In this document: piece by piece, positions 8,134 to 16,749 of the stretch
How positions within the stretch are numbered: the stretch's first letter is position 1
How the letters are laid out: the number at the start of each line of letters is the position of its first letter
DNA from: Candidatus Gastranaerophilales bacterium
GTDB taxonomy: Bacteria > Cyanobacteriota > Vampirovibrionia > Gastranaerophilales > Gastranaerophilaceae
Direction: 5' to 3'
Assembly: GCA_944326465.1 (NCBI GenBank)
Contig: CALVEB010000003.1
Span: forward strand, 54,691 to 118,690
Length of the DNA stretch: 64,000 nt
The notes under the pieces: generated by a model
What the model was told of the DNA's origin: nothing
What the model saw: the letters and a program-made list of their open reading frames with translations, nothing else
The model's database searches: none
Translations under genes and position numbers: made by a program

Positions 8134-8973
8134 ATGCAAACATTACAAACAGAAGATACACAAAGAATGTATAATATCAAATCTTTACTAATTGATATTG
8201 TATCAAAAAACAGAGTAGGTCATTTGCCTTCATCACTAAGTAGTTTAGAAATTCTTTATACTTTATATTCAAAAATAACAAATATAAATAAAGAGAATTT
8301 AAAAAGTATTAATCGAGATCGTGTTATAATTTCAAAAGAACACTGCAAAATGGGGCAAATTTGTGTCCTTGCTGAACTTGGTCTTTTGGATAAAAATTTA
8401 GTTTATGAATGGCTTCAAGATGGCGGAGCGTTTGGACACGATATATTTTGTGGAGTAGGAAGTCCGAAAGCTTCCGCAATAGATGTTTCATTTGGCTCAC
8501 TCGGTCAGGGCATTGGAGTGGGGATAGGATTAGCGTTAGCTAATCCTAACAATAACATTTATGTTATTGTTGGCGACGGTGAATTACAAGAAGGCTCCTG
8601 CTGGGAAGCATTTATGTTTATAGGGCAGCATCAGATAAAAAACATTACTGTAATTATTGATAGAAATAATATACAGGCAGCCGGCGGGTATACAAAAGAT
8701 GTAATTGACACATCATCCAACCTGCCTGAGCAGATCGGAAGTTTTCATCTGGATGTTATTGAATGTGATGGACATAATATTGAAGAGTTGGGAAAAGCAT
8801 TCAGGCAAGAAACGACTAAACCGAAATGTATAGTAGCACACACTATAAAAGGGAAAGAATGTCAATTTGTACTGGCGACCAAGGACTTTGGTTATTTTCA
8901 TGGTGCAGCATTTACGGAAGAAGAACTCAAGGAAACACAGGAGGCGATTAACAATGAATACACAATTAAATAA
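8134..8973 (+). CDS. Transketolase-like protein, N-terminal (thiamine diphosphate-binding) subunit
   Basis: 279 residues, the size of split transketolase N-halves. It carries GHLPSSLSSLEIL near the start, the GSLGQGIGVGIGLAL loop and the thiamine diphosphate/metal motif GDGELQEG ... IIDRNN (about 149-186). It should form a complex with the product of the next gene, which supplies the pyrimidine-binding domain. The start has AGGAGAG upstream. The two reading frames overlap by 20 nt, so translation is probably coupled. Such pairs inside glycan clusters can make or rearrange unusual ketoses; the exact reaction cannot be read from sequence. A second N-half is encoded at 60612-61442. Confidence 0.87.
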   Translation: MQTLQTEDTQRMYNIKSLLIDIVSKNRVGHLPSSLSSLEILYTLYSKITNINKENLKSINRDRVIISKEHCKMGQICVLAELGLLDKNLVYEWLQDGGAFGHDIFCGVGSPKASAIDVSFGSLGQGIGVGIGLALANPNNNIYVIVGDGELQEGSCWEAFMFIGQHQIKNITVIIDRNNIQAAGGYTKDVIDTSSNLPEQIGSFHLDVIECDGHNIEELGKAFRQETTKPKCIVAHTIKGKECQFVLATKDFGYFHGAAFTEEELKETQEAINNEYTIK

Positions 8974-10063
8974 TAGAGATTATATGTATAAATTAATTGA
9001 AGACAAAGCCTTGTGTGATGATAATATATACATTGTGTGCTCTGATGGTTTAGATAATATCATCTTTCCTGAATTTAAAAAACAGATTCCTGATAGAATA
9101 ATAAGTTGTGGCATATCAGAGCAAAACCAGATTTCAGTTGCAACCGGATTGGCTTTAGGCGGGAAAAGAGTTTATTGCGTAATGTTATCAACATTTATGC
9201 TACATCGAGCATTAGACCAATTTAAAATGGCCTGCTACTCTAATGCAAATATTAAATTTATAGCATTTGACAGCGGTATTGAAGAAATGAAGGCAGGATA
9301 TTCGCATATCGCACCTGACGATTTTGCGATATTAAAGAGTACACCTAATTTAAAAATTTATAGCCCGTCTACTCTTAATGAAGTTGAAAAAGTTGTTAAC
9401 AAGACTTTTACAGAAAACTATCCTGTGTATATATCAGCAGATAGAGTAGATTCCGGACTTAAAACTACTGAAATTGATAAAGAAGGTTTTACCATTTGGA
9501 ATGAAGGAATGACAAATGACTGCTGTATATTTGTAACCGGAGCATCCGCACATATACTTAATAGGGCACGTAATATAAATAGTATTTTTCACAAATTAAT
9601 ACAAAAGCTTTGCCGCCTCGGCGTAGACCCAACGATAGTTTCTGTCTACCAGATAGAACCATTTAATACAAAACAATTTCTAGACATTGCAAAAAAATAT
9701 TCAACAATTATTACATTGGAAAATAGGGGAGCCGGCGGAATATCGTCCATAATCGCCGAAATTTTAGCAACGAACAATTTAAAAAATAAATTTTTACCAA
9801 TATATTATGATGGTAATTATGATATTGTAGGTAGTCAAAATTACGTAATTGAAAAATATTTAACTGATAATTCAATAATCGAAAAAATTTGCAAAATTTT
9901 AAATAAGAGAAAATCTATATTTTTTAAAACCAGCGGAAGCAATAGCTATGGGCTAAACACAGTAAAGATTAAATACAAGCTCTTAGGGATCCCGATGCTT
10001 AAACTTGTACGAAAAGAAGGCAAAGTAAAAAAATACATATTGGGTTGTATTAAAGTAAAATAA
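8954..10063 (+). CDS. Transketolase-like protein, C-terminal (pyrimidine-binding) subunit, with glycan-cluster tail
   Basis: Start set at ATG 8954, which has AGGAGG 8 nt upstream; the frame is open further 5' but those codons lie within the previous gene. 369 residues. The Transket_pyr domain includes the proton-relay Glu in CGISEQNQISVATGLA, and a C-terminal transketolase domain follows (~195-300). The last ~35 residues (YKLLGIPMLKLVRKEGKVKK..) are not part of a transketolase. They carry the LLGIPxLK tail also seen at the end of the aldo/keto reductase encoded at 11025-12035. The tail may anchor these enzymes to a membrane or to each other (inference). Confidence 0.85.
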   Translation: MNTQLNNRDYMYKLIEDKALCDDNIYIVCSDGLDNIIFPEFKKQIPDRIISCGISEQNQISVATGLALGGKRVYCVMLSTFMLHRALDQFKMACYSNANIKFIAFDSGIEEMKAGYSHIAPDDFAILKSTPNLKIYSPSTLNEVEKVVNKTFTENYPVYISADRVDSGLKTTEIDKEGFTIWNEGMTNDCCIFVTGASAHILNRARNINSIFHKLIQKLCRLGVDPTIVSVYQIEPFNTKQFLDIAKKYSTIITLENRGAGGISSIIAEILATNNLKNKFLPIYYDGNYDIVGSQNYVIEKYLTDNSIIEKICKILNKRKSIFFKTSGSNSYGLNTVKIKYKLLGIPMLKLVRKEGKVKKYILGCIKVK

Positions 10064-10081
10064 AAATAGAAGGGAAGCAGC

Positions 10082-10204
10082 ATGATACGCAAATTTAAAT
10101 ATTTTTCGGGCATAAAGAGTGATATTGGCAGAGTTCGTAAGAAGTCTGCCAATATCTGTTACAGATATTGGATTTTTGCCAAATTGAATAAGGAGGCTAT
10201 ATGA
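10082..10204 (+). CDS. Small ORF (40 residues), translationally coupled to the acyltransferase
   Basis: ATG after AGAAGGGAAG at reasonable spacing, 40 codons, basic product starting MIRKFKYFSGIKSDIGRVRK. The TGA (10202-10204) overlaps the ATG of the next gene at 10201 in an ATGA arrangement, so ribosomes could reinitiate. A perfect hairpin lies inside it. It may be a leader peptide controlling the acyltransferase, a free-standing copy of the basic tail motif of this cluster, or the stump of a lost gene. No homologue recognised. Confidence 0.4.
   Translation: MIRKFKYFSGIKSDIGRVRKKSANICYRYWIFAKLNKEAI
10121..10156 (+). repeat. Perfect 12-bp inverted repeat (hairpin)
   Basis: GATATTGGCAGA at 10121-10132 pairs with TCTGCCAATATC at 10145-10156, leaving a 12-nt loop. 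A partial third copy (CAGATATTGGATTTT) follows 15 nt later and could compete for pairing. There is no immediate T-run, so it is not a simple terminator. Its place inside a short coupled ORF suggests an RNA control element. Confidence 0.55.
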
Positions 10205-10947
10205 AAAAAATTTTCTCCTTATTATTTGACACTTTTTTTGAATATAAAAATGACAGATTAGGTAAACTGGAACGAAAATACAAGGTATATAAAATTTTAT
10301 TTTTTAAATTCAAATTTAAGGTTTTACCGATTAAGGGCAAGAATAATAAAATATTCATAACACAAAATGGTGTAACTAAAGAAGTAAAAAATATGTTACC
10401 ACAGATTAGCATAATCATTGAAGGCGATAACAACGTAATAGAAATTGGAGATATAAAAAAATTATACCGCAGTGGCATAGAAATAAAAGGCGACAATAAT
10501 AAAGTAAAAATATGCGATTCAAAACATTACGTTGCTGTTAATATCAGACTTGCACATTATAAGAAATATAATAATAGAACATTAATTATAGGAGAAAATT
10601 TACTGTCCGGCTACACAAGCATTATATTACTTGGAGATAATCGAAAATTAACTATTGGTAAAGACTGTATGTTTTCTTCAGGCATTGAATTCTGGACAAC
10701 TGACATGCATCCGATATATGATTTATCTACCGGCGACCTAATAAACGAAGATAAAGATATAAGTATTGGAAATCATGTTTGGTTTGCCAGAAATGTTTCT
10801 ATTCATAAAGGTGCTGTAATACCTGACAACTGTGTTGTTGGAGCACATGCCATTGTTACAAAGGAATTTTCAGAGCCTAACTGTTTAATAGCCGGCATTC
10901 CGGCCAAGATACTCAAGAAAAACATCCGGTGGGAGAGAGAATATTAA
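10201..10947 (+). CDS. Acyltransferase, left-handed beta-helix (hexapeptide repeat) family
   Basis: 248 residues. After a ~55-residue basic N-terminus (KILFFKFKFKVLPIKGKN) come many hexapeptide turns ([IV]-G-x-x triplets such as IIIEGDNNVIEIGD, LLGDNRKLTIGK). The typical WbbJ-like core follows, with WTTDMHPIYD (catalytic His), ISIGNHVWFARNVSI and the closing GIPAKILKKNIRW. Such enzymes O-acetylate surface sugars from acetyl-CoA as trimers in the cytoplasm. AAGGAGG lies 6 nt before the ATG. The N-terminal basic segment resembles the tail motif of neighbouring proteins. Confidence 0.86.
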   Translation: MKKIFSLLFDTFFEYKNDRLGKLERKYKVYKILFFKFKFKVLPIKGKNNKIFITQNGVTKEVKNMLPQISIIIEGDNNVIEIGDIKKLYRSGIEIKGDNNKVKICDSKHYVAVNIRLAHYKKYNNRTLIIGENLLSGYTSIILLGDNRKLTIGKDCMFSSGIEFWTTDMHPIYDLSTGDLINEDKDISIGNHVWFARNVSIHKGAVIPDNCVVGAHAIVTKEFSEPNCLIAGIPAKILKKNIRWEREY

Positions 10948-11024
10948 TATTGTATCCCTTTTATATTTATAATAAAATAAAAAGTAGAGATAACATGGAG
11001 CTAAATCAAATAAGGAGGAATATT

Positions 11025-12035
11025 ATGCAAAATACCACGAACTTACCGTCTATTGGATTCGGAACCTATCCGATACCCGAAGGAGAAGCTATTATTAATG
11101 CCACAACCTGGGCTATAGAAACAGGCTTCAGGTTAATTGATACAGCGAATTCTTATGATAATGAGGTCGGTATTGGTATTGCAATAAAAAATTGTATTGA
11201 AAATGGTATTGTGACAAGAGATGAGTTATTTGTGACAAGCAAGGTTCCTGATTGGAAACAAGGATATGACAGTACCATAAAATGCTGTAAAGAATCATTA
11301 AAAAAATCAGGACTGGATTATTTTGATTTATATCTTATCCATTCGCCTTACAGGCAGAATGAAAATTGGCAGAAATCAGTTATTGATACATACAGAGCAC
11401 TGGAAACATTATACAGAGAAGGCTTAGTTAAAAGAATTGGTGTTTCAAATTTCGGACTCAAACATCTTGAATTTTTACTTTCGGAAGCTCAAATAAAACC
11501 GGAATTTAACCAATTAGAACTACATCCTCAGCATCAGCAAAGAGAAGTGGTAAAATACTGTCAGGAGCATAATATTGGTCTTATAGGCTGGGGGACACTC
11601 AATCAGGGACGCATATACAAAAATCATATAATTCAGGAATTAGCGGCTAAATACGGTGTTACACCGGCCGATATAGCTATAAAATGGAGCCTGCAAAAAG
11701 GTTATATTCCTCTGGTTGGTTCAAAAAATAAAAAACACATAGAGGAGAATTACCATAGTTATGTAATAACTATGGTAATATCTGCAGCAGATATTAGCCT
11801 TTTGGACAGTCTTGACGGTGGTGAATTTTCGAATGGACATCACGAGGGTATACAGCCAATAAAAATGGTTCCGGCAAATTCTATTATTAAAGAATACAAT
11901 CCTGCAACTTATACACGTATTTATAAATTATTTGGATTGTTACCTATTTTAAAGGAGAAAAAACTGCATTGGAACAAAACTAAATGGTTTATATTCGGAA
12001 TACCGGTATTAAAAATCATAAAAAAAGACTATTAA
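11025..12035 (+). CDS. Aldo/keto reductase with glycan-cluster C-terminal tail
   Basis: The start is ATG 11025, chosen because TAAGGAGG precedes it by 6 nt; upstream in-frame codons overlap the previous gene and lack a ribosome site. 336 residues. The AKR barrel signature is clear: GFGTYP, the catalytic Asp and Tyr in DTANSYDNE, Lys in LFVTSKV, His in YLIHSPY, and VGSKNKKHIEEN near the NADPH pocket. It should reduce a carbonyl on a sugar or aldehyde with NADPH. Residues ~300-336 (KLFGLLPILKEKK, then FGIPVLKIIKKDY) lie beyond the barrel and repeat the LFGIPxLK motif of the transketolase C-subunit. Confidence 0.88.
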   Translation: MQNTTNLPSIGFGTYPIPEGEAIINATTWAIETGFRLIDTANSYDNEVGIGIAIKNCIENGIVTRDELFVTSKVPDWKQGYDSTIKCCKESLKKSGLDYFDLYLIHSPYRQNENWQKSVIDTYRALETLYREGLVKRIGVSNFGLKHLEFLLSEAQIKPEFNQLELHPQHQQREVVKYCQEHNIGLIGWGTLNQGRIYKNHIIQELAAKYGVTPADIAIKWSLQKGYIPLVGSKNKKHIEENYHSYVITMVISAADISLLDSLDGGEFSNGHHEGIQPIKMVPANSIIKEYNPATYTRIYKLFGLLPILKEKKLHWNKTKWFIFGIPVLKIIKKDY

Positions 12036-12063
12036 TTATAAAGGATAGAAGGAGACAATTGAT

Positions 12064-13263
12064 ATGAATACTGAATTAAAAGAAAGAAAGAAAGAAAAAT
12101 TTCTGAATAAGATTTTTTCGGCTCAAAACATTTATAACGACAATGAATATGGCATAATCACTTCTGCATACAAGCAAATAATATTCTTGGGGATTAAAAT
12201 AAAAATTAAAATTAATTTCTCAAAATTAGAAAATAATCTAATTAATCAACTCAATTTAGTACATAATAAACTTAATAAACAGATCCAAGCCATATATTTT
12301 CCTGAACTATATTACATAAAGTTAGATCTCGGCTACATCTCCGGAAATCGAATTATTCAAAATATTCTTGAAAGCACGGAAGAAAAAGATAAATTATTAG
12401 TAAAAAATCTATATAAAAATTTAGATGACAATGCTACTAAAAACTTAAATACTATATTAGATAGAAACAAGAGAGTTGTAAAACACCTTGAATTTATAAA
12501 ACACCCTCCTAAGTCTTATGAAGTTTACACTCAAGGTGAACTAAAAGATTTAGCCAAATTGTTAAAATTTGAAAGAGAAATCGTAGTGAATAAAAATCAT
12601 TTTCAATGGCAAAAGTTTAAACTTCCTGTCAATTTTTTTGAGCCCTCAGTATTTTATTATAAACACGGTATTGACTTTTTAAAACATAAAGAAACCATTC
12701 AAGATACAATAATAGATGTCGGGGCTAATATTGGAGATTCAGCAATTGTTTTAAGAGATGAATTTCCTGATAACAAAATAATTTGCTTTGAACCCGAAGA
12801 AAAAAATTACAATTTATGTCTTGAAACATTAAAATTAAATATTACACAAAATATAATTGTTGAACAATTAGCCTTAGGTGCCGAAAAGTACTCTGCATAT
12901 ATTAAGGATGGAGGTCTTGCAAATATTGCTGCAAAAATAGCAGACACTGGTAGTCAACAGGTCAACATTACAACTCTTGATGATTATGTAAAAGAGAACA
13001 ATATCAAGGTCGGACTTATTAAGGTTGATATCGAAGGGTTTGAGAAAAACTTTATTGAAGGCGCAAAAGAAACTATAAGAACACAGGCTCCGACACTACT
13101 TTTGAGTATATATCATAGTGTTGATGACTTTTTCACTATCAAACCTATAATTGAAAAAATAATGGAAACGTCCCCTTATAAGTATAGGTATGATTTCTTC
13201 CAGCCTGTTTATAAATGGGCTTTTGGCGAATGTCTTCTGGTATGTGAAAAAATAGCAAAATAA
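12064..13263 (+). CDS. FkbM-family methyltransferase
   Basis: 399 residues. The C-terminal ~200 residues are a class I SAM methyltransferase of the FkbM type: VGANIGDSAIVL (motif I), IICFEPEEKNYNLC (acidic loop), TLDDYVKE and the hallmark GLIKVDIEGFEKNFIEGA. The N-terminal half is lysine/asparagine rich with no clear domain. A short GIKIKIKINFS stretch recalls the basic motif of neighbouring proteins. FkbM enzymes O-methylate sugars or lipids. The ribosome site is GAAGGAGA. Last gene of the glycan island before a new promoter at 13300. Confidence 0.85.
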   Translation: MNTELKERKKEKFLNKIFSAQNIYNDNEYGIITSAYKQIIFLGIKIKIKINFSKLENNLINQLNLVHNKLNKQIQAIYFPELYYIKLDLGYISGNRIIQNILESTEEKDKLLVKNLYKNLDDNATKNLNTILDRNKRVVKHLEFIKHPPKSYEVYTQGELKDLAKLLKFEREIVVNKNHFQWQKFKLPVNFFEPSVFYYKHGIDFLKHKETIQDTIIDVGANIGDSAIVLRDEFPDNKIICFEPEEKNYNLCLETLKLNITQNIIVEQLALGAEKYSAYIKDGGLANIAAKIADTGSQQVNITTLDDYVKENNIKVGLIKVDIEGFEKNFIEGAKETIRTQAPTLLLSIYHSVDDFFTIKPIIEKIMETSPYKYRYDFFQPVYKWAFGECLLVCEKIAK

Positions 13264-13299
13264 ACTAGCTAAACTTTTGCAAATGAATTTTTTCAATGC

Positions 13300-13305
13300 T
13301 ATAAT
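13300..13305 (+). promoter_or_regulatory. -10 element before the ABC exporter
   Basis: TATAAT 32 nt upstream of the exporter start codon. GAGGATAG serves as ribosome site. No clear -35. It separates the exporter transcriptionally from the glycan island. Confidence 0.45.
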
Positions 13306-13337
13306 TACATATATGACAGTATAGATGAGGATAGCAC

Positions 13338-15170
13338 ATGAAACTTAGTACGACACAGGCACAAAATTCATTCAAGTATGGCTGGTTATTATCAAGAATC
13401 TTTCCTTATATAAAACCATATCTTTTCCGAATATTCTGCGGCTTTATTGTCGCAATCCCGCTCGGCTTACTCGACGGTGTCACAGCCTTTGCTCTCAAAC
13501 CATATATGGATTATGTAGTCGGCAAGCAGGACTGGGTATTCCATGTTCTGGGGCATGAATTTACTCTCACATGGCAATTATTCGCCTTCATAATCCCGTT
13601 TGGGGTAATCCTCTTTGCGGCATTTCAAGGAGTTTTACGCTATCTCAATGACTATATTTCAGCGTGGACAAGTCAGAGAATTACCAACGATGTTAAAATG
13701 AATCTCTTCCACAAGCTAATCTATATGGATCCGCAATTCTTTGACGAAAACCCGTCAGGTATAATAATTTCCCGCTATATGAATGACCCGCAGACAGCTT
13801 CTGCCGGTATTGTTGAACAAATAAAAACTATCACAACAAGTTTATTCGGTGCCTTAGGTCTAATAGGCGTCATGCTCTACAGTTCATGGAAACTCGCTGT
13901 TATTGGTGTATTAGTCCTCGGCATTGCTTTTGTTCCGGTTGCTCTTATCAGAAAAAGAATTAAGGCAGCTTCCAACAAAAACATGGTTATTGGCGGCAAC
14001 ATAACAACTAATATCAACGAAACCTACAACGGCAACAAAGTCATGGCGGCTTACGAACTCCAACAGCGTCAGGAAAACTATTTCAGAGACCAGATATGGC
14101 AGTCTTTCAATGTAAATATGTCTCTTACCAAACGTGCCGCATGGATGAGTCCGTTTATGTATTTAATCGCTTCCTGCGGTATTGCAATAGTTCTCGGGTA
14201 CGGTACTCATTTAATCACAAGCGGGCAGATGACGGCAGGCGCTTTCGCATCTTTCGTAACTTCTTTATTACTTTTATATAAACCGGTTAAAACTCTCGGA
14301 AATACACTGACCAGCATCCAGAACATCTTTGTTGCAATGGGTCGTGTTTTTGAATTATTCGATCTTTATCCGGCTATTCAGGAAAAAGAAAATGCAATTC
14401 CGATGAACGGCTTGAACGATAAAATCGAATTTCAAAACGTTGATTTTGAATACATTCCGGGGCATCCTGTCCTTAAAAACATCAATTTAACTATCAAAAA
14501 GGATGAAACTCTCGCGATTGTCGGTAATTCAGGAGGCGGAAAATCAACTATTGTTAATCTTTTGCCGCGCTTTTACGACATTAAATCAGGTTCCATAAAG
14601 TATGACGGAGTTGATATAAGAGATTTAACAATAAGCTCTCTTCGCCATAATATTGCAATGGTATTTCAGGACAACTTCCTGTTCTCCGGTACGATCAGAG
14701 AAAATATAATGATGGGTAATCCGAATGCAACAGAAGCTGAGCTTGAAGAAGCAATAGAATCCGCACATTTACAGGAAATGATAGCTGATTTGCCGGATGG
14801 ACTTGATACTCTACTGGGTGAGCGCGGTCTGACACTGTCCGGCGGTCAAAGACAACGTGTTGCGATAGCAAGAGCCATGATTAAAAACACTCCGATTGTT
14901 ATTCTTGACGAGGCAACTTCCGCTCTCGATAACAAATCTGAAGCAATTGTCCAAAAAGCTCTTGACAATTTGATTAAAAACAAAACAGTTTTTGTCATTG
15001 CACACAGATTATCTACTATCAAAAACGCGGACAGAATTGCAGTTATCACAGAGGGTGAACTCGTTGAACTCGGAAATCATGACGAGTTAATGGCAATTCC
15101 GAACGGTCAATACAGAGCACTGTATGAAATGCAGTTCAAAAAACAGGAAGAAATGCTGACAAATGTATGA
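13338..15170 (+). CDS. msbA: ABC exporter of the MsbA type (lipid A/lipid-linked sugar flippase)
   Basis: 610 residues, one polypeptide with an N-terminal six-helix ABC membrane domain (~15-330) and a C-terminal nucleotide-binding domain. Visible ATPase motifs are Walker A GNSGGGKST, signature LSGGQRQR, Walker B PIVILDEATSALD and switch HRLST. The layout is that of MsbA-like half-transporters, which act as homodimers in the inner membrane to flip lipid A core or other glycolipids. Directly after a glycan island it probably exports lipid-linked saccharide. The symbol is by family resemblance; a multidrug-type substrate cannot be excluded. Confidence 0.82.
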   Translation: MKLSTTQAQNSFKYGWLLSRIFPYIKPYLFRIFCGFIVAIPLGLLDGVTAFALKPYMDYVVGKQDWVFHVLGHEFTLTWQLFAFIIPFGVILFAAFQGVLRYLNDYISAWTSQRITNDVKMNLFHKLIYMDPQFFDENPSGIIISRYMNDPQTASAGIVEQIKTITTSLFGALGLIGVMLYSSWKLAVIGVLVLGIAFVPVALIRKRIKAASNKNMVIGGNITTNINETYNGNKVMAAYELQQRQENYFRDQIWQSFNVNMSLTKRAAWMSPFMYLIASCGIAIVLGYGTHLITSGQMTAGAFASFVTSLLLLYKPVKTLGNTLTSIQNIFVAMGRVFELFDLYPAIQEKENAIPMNGLNDKIEFQNVDFEYIPGHPVLKNINLTIKKDETLAIVGNSGGGKSTIVNLLPRFYDIKSGSIKYDGVDIRDLTISSLRHNIAMVFQDNFLFSGTIRENIMMGNPNATEAELEEAIESAHLQEMIADLPDGLDTLLGERGLTLSGGQRQRVAIARAMIKNTPIVILDEATSALDNKSEAIVQKALDNLIKNKTVFVIAHRLSTIKNADRIAVITEGELVELGNHDELMAIPNGQYRALYEMQFKKQEEMLTNV

Positions 15171-15202
15171 TTTTTGCGATATAATTCAGACGGGAGGCAA
15201 TA

Positions 15203-15988
15203 ATGCTGGCTGATTATCATATGCATACATCTTTTAGCGACGATTCTGTAATGCCGATGCAAGATGCGGTAGAAAGAGCTATTGCCATCGGGCTTGACGA
15301 AATATGTTTCACGGATCACATAAATGCCGTTCATTCTTACGATGACTGTGATTGCGACGCTTATTTAAAAGAAATAAATCTCTGCCGGCAGATGTTTAAA
15401 GATAAAATCACCATTAAATTCGGCATGGAATTCGGGCTGCAATCACAACTATGTTCGTATTATGAAGACTTATTCAGACAGTATGATTTTGATTTTATAC
15501 TTCTTTCAGTGCACCTGATTAATAATCTGGATCTCTGGAACCATGAGTTTCAGCATGGCAAATCACAGATTCAATATAATTGCGAATATTATGATGAATT
15601 GCTGAATATTGTTCATAATTACAACGATTATAGCGTACTCGGTCACATGGATTTAATAAGACGTTATGAAATAGAAAGCGAATGTCCTTTTGAATACGTA
15701 AAAGACCGCATTGAAAAAATTCTACGCGTTGTGATTGATAACGGAAAAGGAATTGAAGTCAATACATCTTCTTTCAGATACGGTTTGCAAGACCTGATGC
15801 CTTCACGTGAAGTTTTGAAGTTATACAAAAAACTTGGCGGCGAGATTATCACAATCGGGTCAGATTCGCACCGCGAAGAACAAATCGGGTACAAAATACC
15901 GTTTATTCATGAACAATTAAAATATCTCGGGTACAAATACTTTTGCACTTTTGATAAAATGCAGCCGGCATTTCACAAGTTAAACTAA
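15203..15988 (+). CDS. PHP-domain phosphatase, histidinol-phosphatase (HisJ) type
   Basis: 261 residues, the usual HisJ size. PHP metal-site residues are visible: DYHMHTSFSDDS at the start, FTDHINAV, the LGHMDLIRRY histidine and GSDSHREE near the end. The family hydrolyses L-histidinol phosphate to histidinol, though PHP proteins also act on other phosphoesters. It lies 33 nt after the exporter gene with its own TATAAT (15180-15185) and a GGGAGG ribosome site. No other his gene is seen in the window, so the substrate is uncertain. Confidence 0.78.
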   Translation: MLADYHMHTSFSDDSVMPMQDAVERAIAIGLDEICFTDHINAVHSYDDCDCDAYLKEINLCRQMFKDKITIKFGMEFGLQSQLCSYYEDLFRQYDFDFILLSVHLINNLDLWNHEFQHGKSQIQYNCEYYDELLNIVHNYNDYSVLGHMDLIRRYEIESECPFEYVKDRIEKILRVVIDNGKGIEVNTSSFRYGLQDLMPSREVLKLYKKLGGEIITIGSDSHREEQIGYKIPFIHEQLKYLGYKYFCTFDKMQPAFHKLN

Positions 15989-16044
15989 CACAAAACTAAT
16001 ATTTTAATCTTATAATTATTTTGTCAGGGAATTAAGGAATACTT

Positions 16045-16749
16045 ATGGCTGAAGAAAAAATATTGATAATAGATGATGAATCTGCAATATGCGAACTTAT
16101 CCAGATGAATCTGGAAGCGGGCGGGTATTCTAATATAAAAACAGCAAATGACGGTGCAAAAGCAGTTAAAACAATTTTTGAATGGCTTCCTGACTTAATA
16201 CTTCTTGATCTTATGCTGCCCAAAATAGACGGGCTTAGCATCTGTAAACAGGTAAAAAACACGCCGCAAACAGCGAATACTCCTATTATAATATTAAGTG
16301 CCAGAAGCCGCGAAAACGATATTGTTGAAGGGCTTGAGGCAGGTGCAAACGACTATATCACAAAACCGTTCAGCAATAAAATTCTGCTTGCAAGAATAAA
16401 ATCACAGCTTAGAAATACCGGCAACGCATCTTTTGATATTATAAATTACAAAAATTTGTCAATAAATTTTGAGCAGCGCAACCTCAAAATCAACGGGGTT
16501 ACAGTAGACTTAACATACAGTGAATTTGAAATATTGAGTATATTTGCGCGCCATCCGGGCAAAGTTTATACGCGCTCCCAACTGCTTGCGCTACTACGCG
16601 GAGACGACGGATTTGATATAGCAGAACGCGCAATTGATGTCCAGATAGTTAATCTAAGGAAAAAACTCGGAGAATACGGTAAATATATCGAAACAATCCG
16701 CGGTATAGGTTACAGAGTAAAAGAGGTACAGGATGACCAGACGCGATAA
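16045..16749 (+). CDS. Two-component response regulator, OmpR/PhoB type
   Basis: 234 residues. The receiver domain has the acidic pair DD near residue 10, the phospho-acceptor Asp55 in LILLDLMLPK, Thr/Ser in IILSAR and Lys in ITKPF. The winged-helix domain (~130-230) has LTYSEFEIL, RSQLL and TIRGIGYRVK, typical of OmpR/PhoB. A TATAAT lies 29 nt upstream. Its gene overlaps the kinase gene by 17 nt, so the two form one cognate pair. Confidence 0.92.
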   Translation: MAEEKILIIDDESAICELIQMNLEAGGYSNIKTANDGAKAVKTIFEWLPDLILLDLMLPKIDGLSICKQVKNTPQTANTPIIILSARSRENDIVEGLEAGANDYITKPFSNKILLARIKSQLRNTGNASFDIINYKNLSINFEQRNLKINGVTVDLTYSEFEILSIFARHPGKVYTRSQLLALLRGDDGFDIAERAIDVQIVNLRKKLGEYGKYIETIRGIGYRVKEVQDDQTR

